Positions 1 to 6,838 of a DNA stretch of 28,020 nucleotides are shown piece after piece (positions within the stretch are counted from its first letter, which is position 1; the number at the start of each line of letters is the position of its first letter). The notes beneath the pieces were generated by a model that searched no databases, was not told the DNA's origin, and saw nothing but the letters and a program-made list of their open reading frames with translations. The translations under genes were made by a program, and so were the position numbers. The DNA comes from an uncultured Polaromonas sp. (lineage in GTDB: Bacteria; Pseudomonadota; Gammaproteobacteria; Burkholderiales; Burkholderiaceae), in NCBI GenBank assembly GCA_946479075.1, contig CAMLDT010000018.1:1-28020 (forward strand). Reading direction: 5' to 3'.

Positions 1-229
<229 letters not shown>

Positions 230-325
230 TTTTCGACTCCAAATACCTAAAGGATTTACTTACGAAAATTACTCAACACCACCATCGCAAACCCAGCCGG
301 ACTGCCGCCTCGGCCAGCAAGGAAA

Positions 326-400
326 TGGTGCCCATTCCGGGAATCGGACCCGGGACCTCTCCCTTACCAAGGGAGTGCTCTGCCACTGAGCCAAATGGGC
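326..400 (-). tRNA. tRNA-Thr (GGT anticodon)
   Basis: The minus strand folds into a complete cloverleaf. The 7-bp acceptor stem GCCCATT/AATGGGC ends in ACCA, and CCA is encoded. The anticodon stem CTCCC/GGGAG encloses loop TTGGTAA with anticodon GGT, and the T-loop is TTCGATT-like. It lies about 96 bases upstream of tuf and is probably co-transcribed with it. Confidence 0.97.
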
Positions 401-454
401 CTAATTCAAACCATCAAAAACTGTCACTGCCAAAAACAACCAGCACTGCTGCCA

Positions 455-528
455 TGGAGCGGGAGACGGGAATCGAACCCGCGTCATTAGCTTGGAAGGC
501 TAGGGTTCTACCATTGAACTACTCCCGC
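455..528 (-). tRNA. tRNA-Gly (TCC anticodon)
   Basis: The minus strand gives a 74-nt cloverleaf: acceptor GCGGGAG/CTCCCGC, discriminator T, encoded CCA, D-arm GTTC/GAAC, and anticodon loop CTTCCAA (anticodon TCC). The outermost anticodon-stem pair (27-43) reads C-A, a small irregularity; the other four pairs are Watson-Crick. It is the middle gene of the tRNA cluster upstream of tuf. Confidence 0.97.
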
Positions 529-657
529 ATCGGCCGCCAGAACCTCTTCATCAAGCCCCGGCAACCCCGAAAAACGGTATCCATTCTGTCCGGGCCACTT
601 GCCCAACACTTGCCCAAAACGCCCGCACAATCAACGCCTGCACAATCAATTCGTCGC

Positions 658-743
658 TGGTGGAGAGGGCTGGATTCGAACCAGCGTACTCGTTAGAGGG
701 CAGATTTACAGTCTGCTGCCATTAACCACTCGGCCACCTCTCC
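658..743 (-). tRNA. tRNA-Tyr (GTA anticodon)
   Basis: The minus strand gives an 86-nt class II tRNA with a long variable arm. The acceptor stem is GGAGAGG/CCTCTCC, discriminator A with encoded CCA, and the anticodon stem GCAGA/TCTGC encloses CTGTAAA (anticodon GTA). It is the first gene of the tRNA-tuf transcript, just downstream of a good promoter. Confidence 0.97.
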
Positions 744-758
744 TTTGGCGAACCTCAG

Positions 759-788
759 ATTATGCCATGGAAATTTGACATCCGGCAA
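759..788 (-). promoter_or_regulatory. Sigma-70 promoter of the tRNA-Tyr/Gly/Thr-tuf operon
   Basis: Read on the minus strand, the -35 box is TTGCCG (783-788) and the -10 box is CATAAT (759-764), with an 18-base spacer. The -10 matches consensus at five of six positions. It is followed by a GC-containing discriminator, and transcription would start near 752, about 9 bases before the mature tRNA-Tyr. It lies between the ung stop and tRNA-Tyr. Predicted from sequence only. Confidence 0.65.
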
Positions 789-805
789 TCCCGAACAACA
801 AGTGC

Positions 806-1576
806 TTACCAGTGAATGGCGCCCCTGCCCTGCGACTGCAAAAACCGGTTGGCGGCGCTGAAATGGCCACAACCGATGAAAGGCGCCGGTGGGCGCAAAG
901 CCGACAGGGGCGAGGGGTGATTGGCCTTGAGAACCAGGTGGTGAGGCGCAATCAGCGCCTGCTTGGCCTGGGCGTGTCCGCCCCACAGCATGAAAACCAC
1001 CGGCGCCTGCTTGCCGGATACCGCACTGATCAACCGGTCGGTCAACACCTCCCACCCCTGCCTGGCGTGGCTGGCAGCCTGCCCTTCCTCCACGCTCAGG
1101 CTGGTGTTGAGCAGCAACACCCCCTGCCCGGCCCAGCGTTCGAGTGAACCCCCGCTGTGCGGCCGGGCATCCACGGCGGGATCGCGAGCCAGTTCCTTGA
1201 AGATATTGCGCAGGCTGGGCGGCGGCCTGACGCCTTCAGGAACCGAAAAAGCCAGCCCCTGGGCCTGGCCGGGACCATGGTAGGGATCCTGGCCCAGAAT
1301 GACCACACGGACATCGGCGAGCGGCGTCAGGGCCAGCGCCCGAAACGGCTGAGGGGGATAAACAATGGCGCCGGCGGCCAGACGCTGCTCGATGAAGGTG
1401 CCGAGTTGCTGCCCGGCCGGGCTCGCCAGAAAATGCCCCACGACCGGCGCCCAGTCGGCGGCCAGCGGCCACGCGTCCGGGTTCCACTGGCTCAGGTGCC
1501 GGCCATGCCCGCTGCCCTCGGGCGCAGGTTTGGCCAAATTTTCAAAGGCCAAATCGGCCTGTAGCCCTTGCTGCAT
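806..1576 (-). CDS. ung: Uracil-DNA glycosylase (family 1)
   Basis: Family-1 UNG removes uracil from DNA in base excision repair. The 256-residue product has the water-activating loop GQDPYHGPGQAQGLAFSV with catalytic Asp97, and the DNA-intercalation motif HPSPLSALR with His220. The family core begins near residue 35, so the N-terminus is an extension. The ATG at 1574-1576 and roughly the first nine codons lie inside a copy of a dispersed repeat (1551-1606) that also contains the trpC stop; an internal TTG start is possible. It lies 16 bases after trpC on the same strand and is probably co-transcribed with the trp operon. It is followed by the tRNA operon promoter. Confidence 0.96.
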   Translation of the reverse strand: MQQGLQADLAFENLAKPAPEGSGHGRHLSQWNPDAWPLAADWAPVVGHFLASPAGQQLGTFIEQRLAAGAIVYPPQPFRALALTPLADVRVVILGQDPYHGPGQAQGLAFSVPEGVRPPPSLRNIFKELARDPAVDARPHSGGSLERWAGQGVLLLNTSLSVEEGQAASHARQGWEVLTDRLISAVSGKQAPVVFMLWGGHAQAKQALIAPHHLVLKANHPSPLSALRPPAPFIGCGHFSAANRFLQSQGRGAIHW

Positions 1577-1606
1577 AAGCGTAGTCAGCTATTTAATTAG
1601 TAGCAT
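1551..1606 (-). repeat. Dispersed repeat family 1, copy D (trpC/ung junction)
   Basis: Read on the minus strand it matches the copy at 21315-21376 through ATGCTACT, ATAGCTG, CAAGGGCT and AGGCCG in the same order and spacing. It carries the last trpC codons, the trpC TAA stop and the ung ATG with the first codons. The family has four other copies in this window. Confidence 0.75.
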
Positions 1607-2393
1607 CTGGAAACAGCGCGGCCAATGCCACCCCGGGATCTTCGGCGCGCATGAAAGCTTCGCCAACCAGAAAGGCGTTCACCCCGGCCGCGCGCATGCG
1701 CGCCACATCTGCCGGGGTCGTGATGCCGGATTCGGTCACCAGCAGCCGGTCGGCCGGCACGTCCTTGAGCAGCGTCAGGGTGGTGTCCAGCGACACCTCG
1801 AAGGTCTGCAGGTTGCGGTTGTTGATGCCCAGCAAAGGGGTTTTGAGCTTGAGCGCGCGATCCAGCTCGGCGCGGTCATGCACTTCCACCAGCACGGCCA
1901 TGTCCAGCGACAGGGCCAGCGCTTCCAGCGATTTCATTTGCGCATCGTCCAGGCAGGCGGCAATCAGCAAAATGCAGTCGGCGCCCATGACCCGTGACTC
2001 GTAGACCTGGTAGGGATCCACGATGAAATCCTTGCGCAACACCGGCAGGTCGCAGGAGGCCCGGGCCTGCTTCAAATAGTCGACACTGCCCTGGAAAAAA
2101 TCCTTGTCAGTGAGCACCGACAAACACGCCGCGCCATACTCAGCGTAGCTTTGAGCGATATCGGCGGGAATGAAATCAGCCCGCAGCACACCTTTCGACG
2201 GGCTGGCTTTTTTCACCTCCGCAATCACGGCCGGCTGGCCGGCAGCCGTTTTGGCGCGCAGGGCGCCCACGAAATCGCGGGTCAGCACGCGCGATTCGGC
2301 ATCAAACCGCACCGCCTCCAGCGGTTTGCGGCGCATCGCCGCGGCGACTTCCTGCCGCTTGACGGCCACAATTTTGTCGAGAATATCGGACAT
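1593..2393 (-). CDS. trpC: Indole-3-glycerol phosphate synthase
   Basis: This enzyme converts CdRP to indole-3-glycerol phosphate in tryptophan synthesis. The 266-residue single-domain (beta/alpha)8 protein has [10 protein letters not shown] (Glu59, Lys61), [14 protein letters not shown] (Lys121), LVEVH (Glu170), INNRNL (Asn191) and ESGI, all expected active-site or phosphate-binding elements. It is not fused to TrpF. It follows trpD with about 87 bases between, a gap filled largely by a GC-rich repeat (2400-2467). Its last four codons (DATN) and stop lie in another repeat copy, so the native C-terminus may have been altered; the family C-terminal helix appears complete before this. Confidence 0.98.
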   Translation of the reverse strand: MSDILDKIVAVKRQEVAAAMRRKPLEAVRFDAESRVLTRDFVGALRAKTAAGQPAVIAEVKKASPSKGVLRADFIPADIAQSYAEYGAACLSVLTDKDFFQGSVDYLKQARASCDLPVLRKDFIVDPYQVYESRVMGADCILLIAACLDDAQMKSLEALALSLDMAVLVEVHDRAELDRALKLKTPLLGINNRNLQTFEVSLDTTLTLLKDVPADRLLVTESGITTPADVARMRAAGVNAFLVGEAFMRAEDPGVALAALFPDATN

Positions 2394-2399
2394 ATCAAG

Positions 2400-2467
2400 C
2401 CCCCACGCTTGTCATTTCATGTACTGCGCTGCCCCCCGAGGGGGCCGTGCCTTGCTTGGGGCGGCCC
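2400..2467 (+). repeat. Dispersed repeat family 2, copy 1 (GC-rich hairpin repeat)
   Basis: It begins CCCCCACGCTTGTCA and ends GGGGCGGCCC, with a central perfect hairpin (GCCCCC, loop CGA, GGGGGC). It closely matches 24024-24090. It lies between trpD and trpC, where it could act as a partial terminator or RNA-stability element inside the trp transcript. That role is inferred. Confidence 0.75.
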
Positions 2468-2480
2468 GGCGCGGCGGCGT

Positions 2481-3530
2481 TCATGCTGTACCTCCAAGTC
2501 CCTGAGTAGCGGAAACAAGCTGCTCAAGCTTGCCCTGAGCCGCACCGGAATCAATCGCCTGGCGCGCCAGCTCGATGCCGGCTTTCATGCTGTCGGCGAC
2601 ATTGGCCGCATACAGGGCGGCGCCGGCGTTCAGGATCACGATGTCGCGCGCCGCACCAGGCTCCTTGTTGAGCACTCCCCTGAGCATGGCCATGGACTGC
2701 TCGGGGGTTTCCACCCGCAGCGTACGGTTGCTGGCCATGGCCAAGCCAAAGTCCTCCGGATGGATCTCGTACTCGGTGATTTCCCCGTTTTTGAGTTCGC
2801 CCACCACCGTGGCCGCGCCCAGACTGACCTCGTCCATGCCGTCCTTGCCGTACACCACCAGCGCGTGTTCGGCGCCCAGGCGCTGCAGGGCCCGGATCTG
2901 AATCCCGACCAGATCCTGGTGGAACACGCCCATCAGGATGTTGGGCGCATCGGCCGGGTTGGTCAGCGGGCCCAGGATGTTGAAGATGGTTCGCACGCCG
3001 AGCTCCTTGCGAACCGGCGCCACGTTTTTCATCGCCGGGTGGTGGTTGGGCGCAAACATGAAACCAACGCCGACCTCGGCGATGCACTTGGCAATCGCGT
3101 CGGGCGGCAGGTTGATGTTGATGCCCAGCGCTTCGAGCACATCGGCGCTGCCGGACTTGCTGCTGACGCTGCGCCCGCCGTGTTTGCTGACCTTGGCGCC
3201 GGCCGCAGCCGCGACAAACATGGAACAGGTCGAGATGTTGAAGGTGTGGGAGCCGTCGCCGCCGGTGCCGACAATGTCCACCAGGTGCGTCTTGTCGGCC
3301 ACATGGACCTTGGTGGAAAACTCGCGCATCACCTGGGCGGCGGCGGTGATCTCGCCGATGGTTTCCTTCTTGACGCGCAGGCCGGTGATGAGCGCGGCCG
3401 TCATGACCGGCGAGAGTTCGCCGCTCATGATCAGGCGCACGATCTTGAGCATCTCGTCGTGGAAAATTTCGCGGTGCTCGATGGTGCGCTGAAGCGCTTC
3501 CTGGGGGGTGATCTTGTTACTCAGGGGCAT
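2481..3530 (-). CDS. trpD: Anthranilate phosphoribosyltransferase
   Basis: TrpD joins anthranilate to PRPP, the second step of tryptophan synthesis. The 349-residue product matches the family length. It shows the PRPP-binding [15 protein letters not shown] (residues 87-101), [21 protein letters not shown], the [19 protein letters not shown] substrate region, and the metal motif MDE (Asp233-Glu234). The start ATG at 3528-3530 is supported by the conserved N-terminal helices that follow. It is encoded alone rather than as a TrpGD fusion. The gap to trpG upstream is unusually long (268 bases) and holds a repeat copy. Confidence 0.98.
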   Translation of the reverse strand: MPLSNKITPQEALQRTIEHREIFHDEMLKIVRLIMSGELSPVMTAALITGLRVKKETIGEITAAAQVMREFSTKVHVADKTHLVDIVGTGGDGSHTFNISTCSMFVAAAAGAKVSKHGGRSVSSKSGSADVLEALGININLPPDAIAKCIAEVGVGFMFAPNHHPAMKNVAPVRKELGVRTIFNILGPLTNPADAPNILMGVFHQDLVGIQIRALQRLGAEHALVVYGKDGMDEVSLGAATVVGELKNGEITEYEIHPEDFGLAMASNRTLRVETPEQSMAMLRGVLNKEPGAARDIVILNAGAALYAANVADSMKAGIELARQAIDSGAAQGKLEQLVSATQGLGGTA

Positions 3531-3798
3531 GGTCGTGCTCGCTTGTTGTCTCGTTGATCTTGTCTCAAGGGGATGAATTGTCGGGCAGGGCAGGTTTCAG
3601 GCGAAATCCTCCGAACGGCGCCAGTCCCGGCGCGTGCCGGGAAACGGCCACAGGGGTCGGGCCGCCTGAAGATCATGCATCGTTTCGGCCTCCAGCCCTT
3701 GCTGGGCGTGCGCCAACAGCTCCTGAATGGATAGCAAATGTGGCTTGCTGACCGATACATTGCGCCCACGCCATCGCCAGGTGCCGCAGGCCCGGCCA
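3531..3798. other. Gap between trpG and trpD with no convincing gene
   Basis: A minus-strand reading frame starts at an ATG overlapping the trpG stop (TGATG at 3797-3801) and runs past the trpD start. Its translation is rich in Arg, Cys, Trp and Pro and has no family signature. A second frame ends at a TGA near 3600 and lacks a clear start. The centre, 3681-3740, is a repeat copy. I interpret the region as non-coding or a decayed gene. Confidence 0.5.
3681..3740 (-). repeat. Dispersed repeat family 1, copy E (trpG-trpD gap)
   Basis: Read on the minus strand it contains TTGCTA, GGAGCTGTTGGCGC and CAGCAAGGGCTGGAGGCCG. It aligns without large gaps to the copy at 21315-21376. It is in sense orientation within the trp operon. 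Confidence 0.75.
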
Positions 3799-4368
3799 TC
3801 AGCGCTGCTCCAGGAAGTTTTTCAGCATCGCGTGGCCGTGCTCGGTCAGGATGGACTCCGGATGGAACTGCACACCCTGGATCGCGAGCTCCTTGTGGCG
3901 CACACCCATGATCTCGCCGTCATCGGTCCAGGCCGTCACCGCAAGCGCGTCGGGACAGGAGGATTTTTCAATCGCCAGCGAGTGGTAGCGATTCACTGTG
4001 AACTGCGCCGGCAAATCGGCGAAGACGCCTTGCTGGGTGGTGCTGATGACGCTGGTCTTGCCGTGCATCAACTGCTGCGCGCGGATGATCTTGCCGCCAA
4101 AAGCCGCGCCCACCGCCTGGTGGCCCAGGCAGACGCCCAGGATCGGCAGTTTGCCGGCGAAGTGACGGATGGCGGCGACAGAGATACCCGCTTCGGCGGG
4201 TGAACAAGGTCCCGGCGAGACCACCAGGCGGTCCGGCGCGCGGTCAGCAATGCCTTCGAGCGTGATTTCGTCGTTGCGGAAAACTTCCACCTGCGCGCCT
4301 AGCTCGCCGAAGTACTGCACGATGTTGTAGGTGAAGGAGTCGTAGTTGTCGATCATCAACAGTTTCAT
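3799..4368 (-). CDS. trpG: Anthranilate synthase, glutamine amidotransferase subunit
   Basis: TrpG supplies ammonia from glutamine to TrpE. The 189-residue class I amidotransferase has all catalytic parts: oxyanion segment [11 protein letters not shown] (51-61), nucleophile Cys80 in GVCLGHQ, and His169/Glu171 in FHPES. The N-terminal [11 protein letters not shown] is typical. The start at 4366-4368 is preceded by a strong AAGGAG site and lies 10 bases after the trpE stop, so the two subunits are translationally close. In related bacteria the same subunit can also serve PabB; that cannot be decided here. Confidence 0.98.
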   Translation of the reverse strand: MKLLMIDNYDSFTYNIVQYFGELGAQVEVFRNDEITLEGIADRAPDRLVVSPGPCSPAEAGISVAAIRHFAGKLPILGVCLGHQAVGAAFGGKIIRAQQLMHGKTSVISTTQQGVFADLPAQFTVNRYHSLAIEKSSCPDALAVTAWTDDGEIMGVRHKELAIQGVQFHPESILTEHGHAMLKNFLEQR

Positions 4369-4378
4369 GATCCGCTCC

Positions 4379-5878
4379 TTATTCCAGACCTTCTTCAACC
4401 AGCTCCGAGGCACGCAACAACGCACGCGCCTTGGCTTCGGTTTCTTTCCATTCCAGCTCGGGCACCGAATCGGCCACCACACCCGCCGCCGCCTGCACGT
4501 AGAGCATCTGGTCCTTGATGACCCCGGTGCGGATGGCGATGGCCACGTCCATGTCGCCGGCGTAGCTGAGGTAACCACAGGCGCCGCCGTACAGGCCGCG
4601 CTTGGTTGGTTCGAGCTGGTCGATCAGTTCCATCGCATGCACTTTGGGCGCGCCGGTCAGGGTGCCGGCCGGGAAGCTGGCCCTGAGCACGTCCATATTG
4701 GTCATGCCATCGAGCAGGATGCCTTCGACATTGCTGACGATGTGCATCACGTGGCTGTAACGCTCGACCGCAAAAGCCTCGGTCACCTTCACCGTGCCGG
4801 TTTTGGCGATGCGGCCGATGTCGTTGCGCGCCAGGTCGATCAGCATCACGTGTTCCGCGCGTTCTTTCGGGTCGTTGATCAGCTCCTGCTCGACCGCCGC
4901 ATCGGCTTCGGGCGAGGAAGCGCGCGGGCGCGTGCCGGCCAGCGGCCGCACCGTGATTTTTTCGCCCTGCTCCACAGCCTCCTGCCGCACCAGGATCTCC
5001 GGCGAAGCACCCACCACATGGAAATCACCGAAGTGGTAGTAATACATGTAAGGCGAGGGGTTCAGCGAACGCAGCGCGCGGTACAGCGACAGCGGCGACT
5101 CGGTGTAACGCTTCTTGATGCGCTGGCCGACCTGCACCTGCATGAAGTCGCCGGCTTCGATCAGGCGTTTGGCCCGCTCCACGGCCGCCAAATAATCGGC
5201 CTTGGCGAAATCACGCTCTGCCGGGTAGCCCTGGGTCGGTTTGACCACCGGCGCGCTGACGGAATATTTGAGCTGCTCCTTGAGCTCGCGCACGCGCTTT
5301 TTGGCAGTGGCGTAGGCCTCCGGCAGCGCCGGGTCGGCATAAACGATCAGGTAAAGCTTGCCCGAGAGGTTGTCGATGACGGCCAGCTCTTCGCACTGCA
5401 GCAGCAGGATGTCGGGGCAGCCCAGCGAGTCGGGCGGGCAGGACGCCTCCAGCTTTTTCTCGATGTAACGCACCGTGTCGTAGCCGAAGTAACCGGCCAG
5501 CCCGCCACAAAAACGCGGCAAGCCCGGCCGCAAGGCCACCTTGAAGCGTTTCTGGTAGGCGCTGATGAAGTCCAGCGGATTCTCGCGCGAGGTCTCGATG
5601 ACCTGACCGTCGCGGACCACCTCGGTCAGCACCTCGGCGCCAAAGCCGCTGGTGCGCAGGAGGGTTCTGGCCGGCAATCCAATGAAGCTGTAGCGGCCGA
5701 AACGTTCGCCACCCACCACGGATTCCAGCAGGAAGCTGAATTTGCCGCCGTCTTTCGAATGCGCGAGTTTCAGATACAGCGACAGCGGGGTTTCGAGGTC
5801 CGCAAAGGCTTCCGCCATCAGCGGAATGCGGTTGTAGCCCTGCAAGGCAAGGCTCTTGAATTCAAGTTCAGTGATCAC
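4379..5878 (-). CDS. trpE: Anthranilate synthase component I
   Basis: TrpE converts chorismate and ammonia to anthranilate, the first committed step of tryptophan synthesis. The 499-residue product has the N-terminal regulatory motif [18 protein letters not shown] (50-67), whose LLES is the tryptophan-feedback signature, and a C-terminal chorismate-binding domain with [32 protein letters not shown] and [16 protein letters not shown]. It uses a GTG start (5876-5878) with AAAGGA 8 bases upstream. A Trp-rich leader and a 10-bp hairpin lie upstream, so it is probably controlled both by attenuation and by feedback inhibition. Confidence 0.98.
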   Translation of the reverse strand: MITELEFKSLALQGYNRIPLMAEAFADLETPLSLYLKLAHSKDGGKFSFLLESVVGGERFGRYSFIGLPARTLLRTSGFGAEVLTEVVRDGQVIETSRENPLDFISAYQKRFKVALRPGLPRFCGGLAGYFGYDTVRYIEKKLEASCPPDSLGCPDILLLQCEELAVIDNLSGKLYLIVYADPALPEAYATAKKRVRELKEQLKYSVSAPVVKPTQGYPAERDFAKADYLAAVERAKRLIEAGDFMQVQVGQRIKKRYTESPLSLYRALRSLNPSPYMYYYHFGDFHVVGASPEILVRQEAVEQGEKITVRPLAGTRPRASSPEADAAVEQELINDPKERAEHVMLIDLARNDIGRIAKTGTVKVTEAFAVERYSHVMHIVSNVEGILLDGMTNMDVLRASFPAGTLTGAPKVHAMELIDQLEPTKRGLYGGACGYLSYAGDMDVAIAIRTGVIKDQMLYVQAAAGVVADSVPELEWKETEAKARALLRASELVEEGLE

Positions 5879-5894
5879 GGCGTGTTCCTTTTTC

Positions 5895-5925
5895 CGGTGA
5901 CAACCACGCTATGGGGTCGCCACCG
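5895..5925 (-). promoter_or_regulatory. RNA hairpin just upstream of the trpE ribosome binding site
   Basis: On the minus-strand transcript, CGGUGGCGAC pairs with GUUGUCACCG (10 pairs, two of them G-U) around an 11-base loop. The trpE AAAGGA site follows within a few bases. It is not followed by a U-run, so it is not a classic terminator. It may affect trpE translation or be part of the attenuator; the role is inferred. Confidence 0.45.
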
Positions 5926-5940
5926 TCATTCATTCAAATC

Positions 5941-5953
5941 GCCCCGTGGGGGC
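5941..5953 (-). terminator. Candidate attenuator terminator hairpin in the trp leader
   Basis: The minus strand reads GCCCC-CAC-GGGGC followed by GATTTGAAT. The stem is perfect but short and the U-tract is weak. The ACGGGG arm could alternatively pair with CCCCGT near 5968-5974. It sits between the leader peptide and trpE, where a terminator would be expected. Candidate only. Confidence 0.35.
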
Positions 5954-6033
5954 AAGGGTGCCGGTGCTACGGGGGCACGGCGCGTCAAACATGTGCGGGT
6001 GCGGCCGCCTGGGCCGTCACTTCGCAACGGAAG

Positions 6034-6099
6034 TCAGGCCCGCCAGGGCCAGGCTCCCCGGTCGCCGTGACCTGTTTGAACGATGCGGTGAATGAACAT
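6034..6099 (-). CDS. trpL: trp operon leader peptide (attenuation)
   Basis: A 21-codon minus-strand reading frame begins ATGTTCATTCAC and ends in the residues AWPWRA before TGA. Two UGG tryptophan codons sit at residues 17 and 19 of a very short peptide about 155 bases upstream of trpE, the hallmark of a transcription-attenuation leader. GCCTGG, covering the first Trp codon, can pair with CCAGGC downstream of the stop (6005-6010), as expected for regions 1 and 2. The peptide acts as a tryptophan-tRNA sensor rather than as a product. No Shine-Dalgarno site is clear, and the predicted transcription start is only a few bases before the ATG. Found by reading; no homology was checked. Confidence 0.65.
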   Translation of the reverse strand: MFIHRIVQTGHGDRGAWPWRA

Positions 6100-6108
6100 A
6101 AGGCCTGC

Positions 6109-6139
6109 AGTGTAGCAAACCGCCGCCGGCCATCCGCAA
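6109..6139 (-). promoter_or_regulatory. Candidate trp operon promoter
   Basis: On the minus strand, -35 TTGCGG (6134-6139) and -10 TACACT (6109-6114) are separated by 19 bases. The -10 matches at four of six positions and the spacing is long, so this is moderate evidence. Its placement directly before trpL fits. Transcription would start near 6102, almost at the trpL ATG. Confidence 0.45.
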
Positions 6140-6165
6140 GAGCACGCCCATACTCGCAAACCCTG

Positions 6166-6193
6166 TTGCCCTCAGGGCGCCCGGCATTACAAA
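6166..6193 (+). promoter_or_regulatory. Candidate promoter of the chalcone-isomerase-like gene
   Basis: TTGCCC (6166-6171) and TACAAA (6188-6193) are 16 bases apart, each matching consensus at four of six positions. The predicted start near 6200 falls just before a 12-bp dyad. A weak but well-placed candidate. Confidence 0.35.
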
Positions 6194-6205
6194 ATGCTAC
6201 AAAAC

Positions 6206-6217
6206 GAACGCTCGTTC
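6206..6217. promoter_or_regulatory. Inverted repeat GAACG-CT-CGTTC, possible repressor operator
   Basis: A perfect 5+5 dyad with a 2-base centre lies between the candidate -10 box and the ribosome binding site of the plus-strand gene at 6237. GAACG-type dyads with short centres are common operators of TetR-family repressors. No such regulator is encoded nearby, so the protein is unknown. Confidence 0.4.
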
Positions 6218-6236
6218 TATTTTCCAGGAGACCAGC

Positions 6237-6824
6237 ATGAAGATTTTCAAACCCTGCGCCGCGGCCTTGCTCGCGGGCCTGCTGGCCCTCGGTGCCACCG
6301 CCGCGACCATCGAAGTGGGGGGTGTCAAGCTTGAAGACAGCACCGATGTCCGTGGCAGCAAGCTGGTGCTCAACGGCGCCGGCATCCGTTACAAGGCGGT
6401 GTTCAAGGTCTACACCGCTGGCCTCTACCTGGGCAAAAAGGCTTCCACCCCGGAAGAGGTGCTGGCTGCCCCGGGCGCCAAACGCATGACCATCACCATG
6501 CTGCGCGAGATCGACTCCAACGAACTCGGCAAGCTGTTCACGCGCGGCGTGCAGGACAACGCACCCAAAAACGAGATGTCCAAGCTGGTCCCTGGCCTGA
6601 TCAAGATGGGCCAGATTTTTTCGGACCAGAAGCGGCTGATGACCGGCGATGTGTTCATGATTGACTGGGTACCGGGCACCGGCACCATCATCACCGTCAA
6701 AGGCGTGCCGCAGGGTGAGCCGTTCAGGGAGCCGGAATTCTTCAACGCGCTGATGCGCATCTGGCTCGGTCCGGAGCCGGCCGACTGGAAACTGAAAGAC
6801 GCCCTGCTGGGCAAGGCCGGCTGA
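6237..6824 (+). CDS. Exported chalcone isomerase-like protein
   Basis: The 195-residue product starts with a clear Sec signal peptide (Lys at 2 and 5, a hydrophobic run to about residue 20, cleavage probably after ATAA). The mature part has the chalcone-isomerase-like fold signatures of the bacterial family: GVKLEDS, RYKAVFKVYTAGLYLGKKA, and a region near LIKMGQIFSDQKRLMTGDVF ending in FFNALMRIWLGP. Bacterial members are periplasmic, of unknown function, and are not expected to be true chalcone isomerases. The start ATG at 6237 has CAGGAG 6 bases upstream. It is the only plus-strand gene between gph and trpE and has its own candidate promoter and operator. The family call is by recognition; the substrate is unknown. 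Confidence 0.85.
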   Translation: MKIFKPCAAALLAGLLALGATAATIEVGGVKLEDSTDVRGSKLVLNGAGIRYKAVFKVYTAGLYLGKKASTPEEVLAAPGAKRMTITMLREIDSNELGKLFTRGVQDNAPKNEMSKLVPGLIKMGQIFSDQKRLMTGDVFMIDWVPGTGTIITVKGVPQGEPFREPEFFNALMRIWLGPEPADWKLKDALLGKAG

Positions 6825-6838
6825 GCCCCGGGCAGGGG

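Noticed and set aside
2151..3557. A 468-codon plus-strand open frame over trpC and trpD
   Set aside because: Shadow of trpD and trpC; the minus-strand products are unambiguous.
3521..3799. 92-codon minus-strand frame starting in the trpG stop codon
   Set aside because: The start overlap is tempting, but it overlaps the trpD start, runs through a repeat copy, and has no plausible protein character.
4346..6070. A 574-codon plus-strand open frame over trpE
   Set aside because: Shadow of trpE and its leader; no domain pattern and rich in His, Gln and Arg.
6186..6200. AAAATGCTAC near 6192, similar to the start of repeat family 1
   Set aside because: Only about ten bases match and none of the later repeat blocks follow, so it is more likely chance or a very short remnant.
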